Assembly (NCBI GenBank): GCA_964640435.1
Contig: CAZXFJ010000038.1
Location: 1 to 9,544, forward strand
Reading direction: 5' to 3'
DNA from: GWA1-39-11 sp964640435
GTDB taxonomy: Bacteria; Patescibacteriota; Microgenomatia; Levybacterales; GWA1-39-11
Length of the DNA: 9,544 nucleotides
A program made the translations under genes and the position numbers. Under the pieces are notes generated by a model. The model searched no databases. It had not been told where the DNA came from and saw only the letters and a list, made by a program, of their open reading frames with translations. Each line of letters opens with the position of its first letter. The stretch's first letter is position 1. Positions 1 to 5,995 of this stretch are shown here, piece by piece.

Positions 1-15
1 TCTTTGTGCTGCCAT
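1..15 (-). CDS. Possible 5' end of a further gene, cut by the window edge
   Basis: On the minus strand an ATG at 15-13 opens a frame of five codons, M-A-A-Q-R, before the window ends. It lies 32 bases after the stop of the MBL-like gene and on the same strand, so it would be the second gene of that operon. The leader is A-rich and has no Shine-Dalgarno sequence, like the other internal genes here. Five codons cannot identify a product, and a chance ATG cannot be excluded. Confidence 0.3.
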
Positions 16-28
16 TTTTTTATTTCTG

Positions 29-58
29 TTTCTAAATTCCAGTCGGACTATTTAGAAA
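29..58. repeat. 8-bp perfect inverted repeat over the end of the MBL-like gene
   Basis: TTTCTAAA at 29-36 and TTTAGAAA at 51-58 are perfect reverse complements separated by 14 bases, and the loop holds a small extra TCC/GGA pairing. The repeat covers the last codons and the TAG stop of the minus-strand gene. No T-run follows on the minus strand, so it is not a standard intrinsic terminator. It could be an RNA hairpin that separates or stabilises two cistrons. The pairing is visible; a function is inference. Confidence 0.4.
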
Positions 59-533
59 GGTGAACTATTGAACCTTTATATTCTTCAATTTTTTTGAGGT
101 TTACTTTATCAACTTTTTTAACATTTGATAAATCTTGTGGTAGTAAATCTTCAGAAGCAACAACCACAAATAGCTCTGAGGAAACATTGACTGCTTCATC
201 AAGTTTCTCACTTAAAATCATGACAGTTGCTGTTACATTCTCTGAATCATCCGTAGAAACATTTTTATTTGATGGCAAAATTAAGATTGTTTGATTTTCT
301 TCAAGAAGTGTATATGCGACACCGTCTCCCATCTTTTCACCCTTGATACTTACTCCCGAAACTTCATAGTCCCCTGGTCCACTAATAACAAGCTTTCCTT
401 CAAATTGTGAATAATCGTGAGGAGTTGTTGTAGTTAAAACTACATCAGCATCAATTTTTACTGGGTTTATGATAAAAGATGTGTTCTTTGATTTAATCTT
501 AAAACTCGTTGGAGAAACAGCCAAAATTTCCAT
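48..533 (-). CDS. Degenerate metallo-beta-lactamase-fold (UlaG-like) protein, probably metal-less
   Basis: 161 residues. The opening pattern (M-E-I-L, then S-F-K-I-K, then an N-P where active relatives have D-P) and the central I-S-G-P-G-D-Y-E-V-S-G-V-S-I block (50-63) resemble the short UlaG-like Zn-dependent hydrolases (Lactamase_B_3 type) common in CPR genomes, where the block reads I-x-G-P-G-E-Y-E. The usual metal motif H-x-H-x-D-H is absent. At its expected place (about 33-40) the protein reads T-L/T-rich then P-H-D, with a single His. The later H-x-G-D motif is also missing, and the protein is shorter than active relatives of about 200-220 residues. There is no signal peptide or membrane segment, so it is probably cytoplasmic. 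Catalysis is unlikely and the role is unknown. The ATG at 533 is the first in frame. Family placement is from recognised motifs, not a search. Confidence 0.75.
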   Translation of the reverse strand: MEILAVSPTSFKIKSKNTSFIINPVKIDADVVLTTTTPHDYSQFEGKLVISGPGDYEVSGVSIKGEKMGDGVAYTLLEENQTILILPSNKNVSTDDSENVTATVMILSEKLDEAVNVSSELFVVVASEDLLPQDLSNVKKVDKVNLKKIEEYKGSIVHLSK

Positions 534-545
534 ATGTTTGAAAGT

Positions 546-551
546 ATTCTA
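546..551 (-). promoter_or_regulatory. Possible -10 box for the MBL-like gene
   Basis: On the minus strand TAGAAT (551-546) lies 12 bases before the ATG at 533, which would give a leader of about 5-6 bases. No good -35 box is seen at 17-18 bases. An overlapping reading as TATAGA is also possible. This is a weak call, supported mainly by its similar position to the promoter of the divergent gene at 635. Confidence 0.3.
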
Positions 552-590
552 TACTAACATAGCAGCATATTCGTTTACAACCCCTTGGGC

Positions 591-602
591 CTTGTTGACA
601 AG
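591..602. repeat. Small dyad over the -35 box of the 635 promoter
   Basis: CTTGT and ACAAG are 5-bp inverted arms separated by TG, centred on the TTGACA -35 box at 595-600. A regulator site at this place would block RNA polymerase, but an arm of five bases can arise by chance and partly reflects the consensus itself. No regulator gene is seen nearby. Confidence 0.25.
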
Positions 603-623
603 AAGCTAAATATAGAATAATAT
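595..623 (+). promoter_or_regulatory. Sigma-70-type promoter for the 635-1835 operon
   Basis: A perfect -35 box TTGACA (595-600), a 17-base spacer and a -10 box TAATAT (618-623). The -10 ends 11 bases before ATG 635, so transcription should start near 629-631 and leave a leader of only about 4-6 bases. It is the best match to consensus in the window, suggesting strong constitutive expression of the envelope operon. Confidence 0.75.
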
Positions 624-634
624 ATGGGACACTT

Positions 635-1057
635 ATGAAAGAGCGCATTGTTGTAGTTTTTATTGCAATAGCAATCGGTCTTGTCGCAACTACATTAGTC
701 TTTTTTCTTTATCAACAGACTAAAACACTTCCAAATACAGTTGTAACTAAAAACAATACTATTTCCCCTACTCCAGAGGATAAAAAATCAAGCATCTTAA
801 CCGTTGATAGTCCTGCAAATGAGTCAATCTCTGACAAACGCTCAATTGTTGTTAAAGGAAAAACAGATCCTGCTGCGACTGTTGTTGTATCAACAAATCA
901 AGAAGATAGTGTTGTAAAACCAACAGCTGATGGAAAGTTTTCTGTTACAATTGCGATTGATGCTGGAGCAAACAAAGTTATAACACGTGCTATTATGCCA
1001 AATGGTGAAAGTGCAACGGATACAAGAATAATTACATACTCAACAGAAGATTTCTAA
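635..1057 (+). CDS. Membrane-anchored protein with one bacterial Ig-like domain
   Basis: 140 residues. Residues 5-26 form one hydrophobic segment after a short K/R-containing N terminus, which fits a signal anchor holding the rest outside the membrane. Residues 27-52 are a Thr/Ser/Pro/Lys-rich linker. Residues 53-136 look like one beta-sandwich of the bacterial Ig / glucodextranase-domain-B kind: the stretch contains V-D-S-P-A-N-E-S, then V-V-K-G-K-T-D-P-A-A-T-V-V-V, then D-G-K-F-S-V-T-I and G-A-N-K-V. These patterns are typical of the fold (strand, G-x-T-x-P-G/A, then F-x-x-x-V). No catalytic motif is seen, so adhesion or an envelope structural role is likely. It is the first gene of an operon, with one base before the next ATG. 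The fold call is by motif only. Confidence 0.75.
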   Translation: MKERIVVVFIAIAIGLVATTLVFFLYQQTKTLPNTVVTKNNTISPTPEDKKSSILTVDSPANESISDKRSIVVKGKTDPAATVVVSTNQEDSVVKPTADGKFSVTIAIDAGANKVITRAIMPNGESATDTRIITYSTEDF

Positions 1058-1058
1058 T

Positions 1059-1835
1059 ATGAATAAAAACATTTTAAAAATTGTAGGATTGACTTTAGTA
1101 GCACTAACTATTACTTCTCCTGTTTTTGCACAAACAAAAACATCCACTCCTACCCCAACTGAAAAGGCAACAATTACCCCTCGAGCAACAGCAGAAGCTG
1201 AAGTTGAAAAAATAAAAGATCTTGTTGCAAGCAAAGTTGCGACTCTAAAGCTTGTTGAGAAAAAAGGTTTAATCGGAACTGTAAGAACTGCAGGAAACAC
1301 AGAAATAAGTATTACTGACTCTGCAGGAAATTCTGCAAAAGTTGATATTGATGAATTAACAAAATTCCAAGGAGCAACGGACAAAGAAGATTTTGGAATC
1401 TCTGATATTGAAAAAGGGGATGTTTTATCATTTGTGGGTCTCTACAACAAAGAAACAAAAAAACTTCTAGCAAGATTTATTGAGCGGGCAACAAATATAC
1501 CTACAAATCTTGAAGGACTTGTTACTGAAAAAAATGCAAAAAACTTTACAATAACAATCGTCGGAGATGATGGAAAACCTGTTGTTCTAAATATTGAAAG
1601 CTCAACAAAAACATCAAACTTTGAAGATGGCGATCTTGTAAAATCAGGGTTTTCAAAAATAGAAGTTGGTGACAGAGTTGTTGTATCTGGATTTCCTGAT
1701 ACAAAAGAAAAGAACCAAATTAATGCTGAAAGAATTGTAAGACTTGTCGGTATACCTGGAACCGCTGGTATGAAAAAAGCGGCCGCATCTGTATCAACTG
1801 AAACTTCTACCCCAACTGAAGAAACTGATAAATAG
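1059..1835 (+). CDS. Secreted protein with two DUF5666-like repeats
   Basis: 258 residues. A signal peptide is clear: N-K-N at the start, a hydrophobic core at about 7-20, and a cut expected after V-F-A at 24. A Thr/Pro-rich stretch (27-42) and a short charged helix (45-68) follow. Two repeats of similar layout come next, at about 71-145 and 152-230. Each has a G-x-V start, alternating strands ending in V-D-I or L-N-I, a K-x-G-D or E-V-G-D turn, then V-x-G and a final strand with R-F-I-E or E-R-I-V. This matches the small beta-barrel called DUF5666, often duplicated in secreted CPR proteins. The C-terminal 30 residues are Ser/Thr/Glu-rich and disordered. No enzyme motif is seen. It starts one base after the Ig-protein stop, so the two are co-transcribed and probably both act at the cell surface. 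Its TAG stop abuts the cysS stop with no spacer. Confidence 0.8.
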   Translation: MNKNILKIVGLTLVALTITSPVFAQTKTSTPTPTEKATITPRATAEAEVEKIKDLVASKVATLKLVEKKGLIGTVRTAGNTEISITDSAGNSAKVDIDELTKFQGATDKEDFGISDIEKGDVLSFVGLYNKETKKLLARFIERATNIPTNLEGLVTEKNAKNFTITIVGDDGKPVVLNIESSTKTSNFEDGDLVKSGFSKIEVGDRVVVSGFPDTKEKNQINAERIVRLVGIPGTAGMKKAAASVSTETSTPTEETDK

Positions 1836-3227
1836 TTAGATTTTTCGAAGAACTTTACTCTTACCTTTTCCTAAATCTTCAATAACATATCCCATTTTCT
1901 CAATCTTATTTCGAAGATGGTCTGCTTTCATAAACTGTCCCTTTTTACGCATGTAATCTCTTTCATCAACAAGTTTTTGGATATTGTATGGAATTTTAGT
2001 TATAAACTTAGAATTTTGTGCAATCTTAAGACCCAATATTTCATCCATCTTAAGGAGTGTCGAAGCCTTAACTCGTGGCTCAATTTTATTTGATGAAAGC
2101 ATATCCCACATAATTGCGAGAGCTTTTGGCATATTTAAATCTTGGCCTACAGCATCGAGAAAATCACGCTCAAATTCGATATCTGTATTTTTGTGAATTT
2201 CAGTAAAACCTGAAGCAATTGCATATAACTTTTCAAGGGCTACTTGAGCAGCTTTCAAAGACTCCCAAGTGAAATTCATCTCAGATCTATAGTGAGTTTG
2301 GAATGTGAGGTATCGAAATGCTAATGGATTAAATCCTTCACGAGCAAGATCTGAAATTCTCAAGAAGTTTCCAAGGGACTTGCTCATCTTTTCTCCTTCA
2401 ACCATCAAGAATGCATAGTGAACCCAATACTTAACAAATGGTTGTCCTGTTGCTGCTTCACTCTGCGCTATTTCATTTTCATGATGGACTGGAATATGAT
2501 CTACTCCACCCGTATGAATATCAAATGAGAGACCAAGATATTTCATTGACATTGCAGAACATTCTATATGCCAACCTGGGAATCCTTCCCCAAATTTTGA
2601 TGGCCAACGAAGAACATGGTTTGCAAAACGTCCTTTTGTAAAGAACCACAAGGCAAAGTCAGCTGGATTTTTCTTTTCATTATCAACAACAACATCCCCT
2701 CGTGCTCCGGTTATTTTGTCTTCAAGTTTTTGTCCAGAAAGCTTTCCATAATCGGCAAATTTTGAGACATCAAAATATATTGCTTGATCTGTTGTGTATG
2801 TGAAACCTTTTTCAATTAAAGCATCAATTAGTGCAACTTGATCTTCAATATGTTCTGTTGCAATACTAACCACATCTGGTTCACCAACGTTTACAAACTT
2901 GAGAGACTTCCAAAAATCATCTTCAAAAAACTTCGCGATCACAAGAGGAGACTTATTTAATTTTTGAGCGCCCTTCTCTAGTTTATCCTCTCCGCTGTCA
3001 GCATCAGATGTTAAATGACCAACATCTGTAATATTCATAACATGCTTTACTTCGTAATTATTTGCCTTGAGTGTTCGCACTAAAATATCATCGTTTATGT
3101 ATTTACGAAGATGTCCAATGTGCGCAAAATCATAAACCGTTGGTCCACAAGTGTACATCCCAACATGAGGAGGGTTTAGTGGCTCAAATTCTTCTATTTT
3201 ACGAGTTAGCGTATTGTATAACTTCAT
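1836..3227 (-). CDS. cysS: Cysteinyl-tRNA synthetase
   Basis: 463 residues, the normal length. It charges tRNA-Cys with cysteine using ATP, in the cytoplasm. Class I signatures are intact: H-I-G-H at 36-39 and K-M-S-K-S at 280-284. The zinc site that recognises the cysteine thiol is complete, with Cys27 (in M-Y-T-C-G-P-T-V-Y-D), Cys223 (in W-H-I-E-C-S-A-M) and His248/Glu252 (in H-H-E-N-E-I-A-Q). The Rossmann fold is followed by the helical anticodon region and a short basic C-terminal tail. An upstream GTG at 3233 is in frame, but the extended -10 box ends one base before it, so the ATG at 3227 is chosen. It would then have a leaderless mRNA. It diverges from the gene at 3306 and meets the secreted-protein gene tail to tail. 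Confidence 0.97.
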   Translation of the reverse strand: MKLYNTLTRKIEEFEPLNPPHVGMYTCGPTVYDFAHIGHLRKYINDDILVRTLKANNYEVKHVMNITDVGHLTSDADSGEDKLEKGAQKLNKSPLVIAKFFEDDFWKSLKFVNVGEPDVVSIATEHIEDQVALIDALIEKGFTYTTDQAIYFDVSKFADYGKLSGQKLEDKITGARGDVVVDNEKKNPADFALWFFTKGRFANHVLRWPSKFGEGFPGWHIECSAMSMKYLGLSFDIHTGGVDHIPVHHENEIAQSEAATGQPFVKYWVHYAFLMVEGEKMSKSLGNFLRISDLAREGFNPLAFRYLTFQTHYRSEMNFTWESLKAAQVALEKLYAIASGFTEIHKNTDIEFERDFLDAVGQDLNMPKALAIMWDMLSSNKIEPRVKASTLLKMDEILGLKIAQNSKFITKIPYNIQKLVDERDYMRKKGQFMKADHLRNKIEKMGYVIEDLGKGKSKVLRKI

Positions 3228-3234
3228 AAGCACA

Positions 3235-3263
3235 ATTTTACCAGATAAAGCACTCTATATAAA
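3235..3263 (-). promoter_or_regulatory. Promoter of cysS, extended -10 type
   Basis: On the minus strand the -10 box TAAAAT (3240-3235) is preceded by TGG, which forms an extended -10 element. A partial -35 box TTTATA (3263-3258) stands 17 bases up. Seven bases separate the -10 from the ATG at 3227, so the mRNA should start at or next to the start codon. Confidence 0.65.
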
Positions 3264-3268
3264 GCTTC

Positions 3269-3297
3269 TTGACAGATTATAAGCCTTAGTATATTAT
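3269..3297 (+). promoter_or_regulatory. Promoter of the orphan gene at 3306
   Basis: A perfect -35 box TTGACA (3269-3274), a 17-base spacer and a -10 box TATTAT (3292-3297). Eight bases separate the -10 from ATG 3306, which predicts a leader of 0-5 bases. It is back to back with the cysS promoter: the two -35 boxes are five bases apart. Confidence 0.75.
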
Positions 3298-3305
3298 TTC
3301 ACCCT

Positions 3306-3875
3306 ATGACTGCAGAATACGGAAAACCACAGGAACATGAAATAAAAACAGCTACACCCCTTAAGCCATGGGAACAACAAGCACGAATTGAAGAAGGACA
3401 AACAGAAAGTAAGCTAAAAGAAGCATTTGATTCATTCGGAGGTCACATGATCGGAAACAAAACTGATATTGACCTTAGCCAATCAGAAGATATTCTCACA
3501 AGTAAAGTTACCCATAACGGTAGAGATTACGACGCCGTAGTTGCATATTTGGATCCACTCGACCTTGAACAAGATGGGTATATTTGTGCTTTTGAAGGAT
3601 CAGATCAAACCACTGTTACTATCACCCCAGGAAAAGCATCTGTTTCCTACCCAGTAGCAATTTCTCTGGTTCCTCAAGACATGAAATATGGCGAAAAGCT
3701 AGACTATACTGTTAGGATTCCTGGTGTAATACCTACTTTTGATTGTTCTTCAGGAATTGATAAAGATAAAGGCTATATTGAGCAATGGTCATCTGGTGGA
3801 AAAACTGGTGAACATCTTCTATTTCAATCTACGCATGCCGATATAATAAAAGATATTGAGATAATAATAAAATAA
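3306..3875 (+). CDS. Unrecognised soluble protein, 189 residues
   Basis: I do not recognise this protein. It has no signal peptide or membrane segment, so it is probably cytoplasmic. Residues 1-40 are polar and rich in E, K and Q, probably disordered or helical. From about 42 to 189 it is rich in predicted beta strand, with runs such as T-V-T-I-T-P-G-K-A-S-V-S-Y-P-V-A-I-S-L-V (102-121), Y-T-V-R-I-P (134-139) and a strongly beta-branched C terminus ending I-E-I-I-I-K. It has two cysteines, Cys94 and Cys147, and is overall acidic. No catalytic motif stands out. It is a single-gene unit with its own strong promoter, between cysS and an S41 protease that are both on the other strand. Its composition and codon use look like its neighbours, so there is no sign of recent transfer. 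The intact frame, promoter and snug fit between genes argue that it is real. Confidence 0.8.
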   Translation: MTAEYGKPQEHEIKTATPLKPWEQQARIEEGQTESKLKEAFDSFGGHMIGNKTDIDLSQSEDILTSKVTHNGRDYDAVVAYLDPLDLEQDGYICAFEGSDQTTVTITPGKASVSYPVAISLVPQDMKYGEKLDYTVRIPGVIPTFDCSSGIDKDKGYIEQWSSGGKTGEHLLFQSTHADIIKDIEIIIK

Positions 3876-3878
3876 CTT

Positions 3879-5162
3879 TTATTTGAGTAACTCCTGGATT
3901 GCCGCTTGAAGTTGATTATCGAGTCCCTTTGAAACAAGTTTCGCTGTAGCTGATGCATCAAATGGAACTGAAATATCAGGCTTAAGACCAACTTTGTTTA
4001 CCCATGTTCCATTTGGTGTTAGCCATTTTGCAATTGAAACGTGAATACTTCCTCCACCCGCCAAGTCTACAGCTTGCTGAACTGTCCCTTTTCCAAATGA
4101 ATTTTCCCCGATAAGTTTTGCACGATCATGGTCTCGCAATGCTCCTGCAGTAATTTCAGATGCAGATGCGGAACCCTTGTTAATAAGAACAACAACAGGC
4201 GTATCTGTCAGACTACCTCGTCTTGAAACTGATAAAGTCTCACGGTTTCCTGACCCGTCTTCCTGCATAACTACTGCTCCACTTTTAATAAATTCTGAAG
4301 AAATAAATACAGCGTCATTTAGATATCCTCCTGGATTATTTCTCAGATCAAGAATTACTCCAGCAAAATTATTTTTTTTAAGCAAGTTTTTGTTTATATT
4401 GTTAACTGCTTGTACCCATTCGTCATTTGTCTTGTCACCAAATTGTGAAAGTCGAATGTATGCAACAGGCTTTCCGCTGCTATTTTCATTACATTCGGTC
4501 TTAGTACAAACATAATTTTTAACCCATTCCTTAACACTCTTAATAACAATTGTGTCGCGGGTTATTTTAAGATTAGTTGGATTTTTTTCTTTTTCATGTA
4601 GAACAGATAAAGCTACAGTTGTTCCTTTAGGTCCTCGTATTTTTTCGACTGCTTTACCAACTTGCCAGCCTGCCGTATCTTCACCATCTACTTTTAGAAT
4701 AATGTCTCCTGCTTTTATACCTGCCTTCTCAGCTGGCGAACCATCAAGGGGTGAAACGACAGTAATTTTGTTATCTGTTGTTTGAGAAAGTTCTGCACCA
4801 ATTCCTGAGAATTCTCCTGCAAGTTGCTGTTTAAAAGCAGTGTTTTTTTGAGGTGGAAAGAAGGATGTATATGGATCATCAAGAGTTGCAAGCATTCCAT
4901 TTATTGCTCCTTCGAGTAGCTTTCCAGAGGATACCTTTGACTTATCGAAATAGCTTTCATTAACCTTATCTAAAACTTGCCAGAAAAGACTCATATCTAG
5001 GTTCTGTCCTGCAGGAGGAGTTTTTGACGTTACGGATAAAACAGGTTTGTAGTTTTTAAGCGAAGCTGTTACTTCATTTTTTCCGAAAAAGTAACCTATT
5101 GCTGCAGCGATAAAAATGAGGATAAGAACTTGAAAAATACGAAGCTGAACAATTTTTTTCAT
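3879..5162 (-). CDS. S41 family C-terminal processing protease with PDZ domain
   Basis: 427 residues. It is a membrane-anchored serine protease of the CtpA/Prc kind that trims or degrades envelope proteins outside the membrane. Residues 8-27 are a hydrophobic N-terminal anchor. A helical N-terminal region (56-112) contains the family sequence D-P-Y-T-S-F-F. A PDZ domain (about 115-200) carries G-S-P-A-E-K-A-G-I-K-A-G-D-I-I. The protease core follows, with V-I-L-D-L-R-N-N-P-G-G-Y (269-280), the nucleophile Ser333 in G-S-A-S-A-S-E, and the general base Lys358 in F-G-K-G-T-V-Q-Q. The Ser-Lys spacing of 25 fits the family. The end (S-x-A-K-W-L-T-P-N-G, then G-L-K-P-D) is also typical. A short insert between PDZ and core holds Cys219 and Cys224, which could form a disulfide. 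It is transcribed alone from its own promoter. Confidence 0.95.
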   Translation of the reverse strand: MKKIVQLRIFQVLILIFIAAAIGYFFGKNEVTASLKNYKPVLSVTSKTPPAGQNLDMSLFWQVLDKVNESYFDKSKVSSGKLLEGAINGMLATLDDPYTSFFPPQKNTAFKQQLAGEFSGIGAELSQTTDNKITVVSPLDGSPAEKAGIKAGDIILKVDGEDTAGWQVGKAVEKIRGPKGTTVALSVLHEKEKNPTNLKITRDTIVIKSVKEWVKNYVCTKTECNENSSGKPVAYIRLSQFGDKTNDEWVQAVNNINKNLLKKNNFAGVILDLRNNPGGYLNDAVFISSEFIKSGAVVMQEDGSGNRETLSVSRRGSLTDTPVVVLINKGSASASEITAGALRDHDRAKLIGENSFGKGTVQQAVDLAGGGSIHVSIAKWLTPNGTWVNKVGLKPDISVPFDASATAKLVSKGLDNQLQAAIQELLK

Positions 5163-5169
5163 GGATTAA

Positions 5170-5198
5170 ATCATACAGTTTTTACACTACACGTTCAA
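5170..5198 (-). promoter_or_regulatory. Promoter of the S41 protease gene
   Basis: On the minus strand the -35 box TTGAAC (5198-5193), a 17-base spacer and the -10 box TATGAT (5175-5170) are followed after only seven bases by the ATG at 5162. This predicts a leaderless mRNA. It lies just after the terminator of the rpsR operon, so the protease is its own unit. Confidence 0.75.
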
Positions 5199-5204
5199 GG
5201 TATC

Positions 5205-5225
5205 AAAAACTTGCTGAGAGTCAGC
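5205..5225 (-). terminator. Intrinsic terminator of the rpsF-ssb-rpsR operon
   Basis: Five bases after the rpsR stop, the minus strand has GCTGA, loop CTC, TCAGC (5225-5213), then AAG and five T (5209-5205). The stem is short, but the position between the end of one operon and the promoter of the next supports the call. Confidence 0.6.
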
Positions 5226-5230
5226 TGAAA

Positions 5231-5485
5231 TTATTCAGGAGTTACAATGAAAGGAAGAAGTGCCATGTATCTCGCTCTTTTAATCTCATTTGTAACTTTT
5301 CTTTGGTGCTTTGAGCAAAGTCCAGAGCGACCACGTGAAAGAATTTTTCCACGCTCAGATGTAAAACGACCCAAAATTTCTGATTCTAAAAAGTTTGGTT
5401 CTTTTTTCTCTTTACAGTAAAAACACTCTCCGCGTACTTCTTGTACTCGTCTCTTTGGTTTAGTTGTATTTTTTTTATTTGCCAT
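5231..5485 (-). CDS. rpsR: Small-subunit ribosomal protein bS18, zinc-finger type
   Basis: 84 residues, normal length. It is part of the 30S platform beside bS6. The core is typical: F-L-E-S-E-I-L-G-R-F-T-S-E-R-G-K-I-L (32-49), then R-x-G-L-C-S-K-H-Q-R and the basic I-K-R-A-R-Y-M-A-L-L-P-F C-terminal region. Cys21, Cys24, Cys57 and His60 form a C-x2-C ... C-x2-H set, so this is the zinc-binding form rather than the Cys-poor form of E. coli. It is the last gene of the operon, 13 A/T-only bases after ssb, with no Shine-Dalgarno sequence before its ATG. rplI (bL9), which often follows rpsR in bacteria, is not here: a terminator and the S41 protease promoter follow instead. Confidence 0.96.
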   Translation of the reverse strand: MANKKNTTKPKRRVQEVRGECFYCKEKKEPNFLESEILGRFTSERGKILSRGRSGLCSKHQRKVTNEIKRARYMALLPFIVTPE

Positions 5486-5498
5486 ATTTTTTATTTAT

Positions 5499-5993
5499 TT
5501 AGAAAGGTATATCATCTGGATTTACATCTTCAGATGGTTCACTCTCTTCTTTTTTCTTACTTTCTTTTTTTGGAGCAGCTACTTTTTCTGGCTCGTGTGC
5601 TTCTGCTTGAGCCGAATCTTCAAAATCCGGCATCTCTTCACCAGATCCCTGCTCGCCTCGTTTGTTATCAAGGATTATCATGTCATTGATAACAATTTCT
5701 GTTATTGATTTCTGTGCTCCCTGCTGATCTGTCCAAGATCTTGTTTGAAGCCTTCCCTCAATATATATTTTACGACCCTTTGCGAGTAACTGAGAACAAA
5801 GTTCTGCGAGCTTATTCCAGGCAACAAGCCTGTGAAAATCCGCTTCTTCTCTTTTTTCTCCGCTATCTGTTACCCAAGTTCTGTTTGTTGCAATACCAAA
5901 TGTACAGACTGCAGTTCCCTGCGGTGTATATCGCAACTCCGGATCTCTCGTCAAATTTCCAATCAACTGAACTTTATTTAATGATCTTGCCAT
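5499..5993 (-). CDS. ssb: Single-stranded DNA-binding protein
   Basis: 164 residues. It coats single-stranded DNA in replication, repair and recombination, normally as a tetramer. The OB fold covers about 1-107: N-K-V-Q-L-I-G-N-L-T-R-D-P-E-L at 6-20, R-x-T-P-x-G-T-A-V near 21-29, and W-N-K-L-A-E near 59-64, followed by G-R-K-I-Y-I-E-G-R-L-Q-T-R-S-W. A disordered acidic/lysine-rich tail follows and ends in D-D-I-P-F, the standard tip that binds partner proteins. It starts two bases after the rpsF stop, so the two are translated from one message. AGGA directly touches the ATG, which is too close to act as a normal ribosome-binding site. Confidence 0.97.
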   Translation of the reverse strand: MARSLNKVQLIGNLTRDPELRYTPQGTAVCTFGIATNRTWVTDSGEKREEADFHRLVAWNKLAELCSQLLAKGRKIYIEGRLQTRSWTDQQGAQKSITEIVINDMIILDNKRGEQGSGEEMPDFEDSAQAEAHEPEKVAAPKKESKKKEESEPSEDVNPDDIPF

Positions 5994-5995
5994 TC

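Noticed and set aside
1040..1384. A 114-codon minus-strand frame opposite the secreted-protein gene
   Set aside because: It overlaps a gene with a clear signal peptide and repeats, has no promoter, and its Ser/Val/Phe-rich composition is what antisense of such a gene gives.
3866..3883. AT-only inverted repeat (7-bp arms, 4-base loop) between two convergent stops as a terminator
   Set aside because: The stem has no G-C pair, so it would be too unstable for a standard intrinsic terminator, and such repeats are common by chance in AT-rich DNA.
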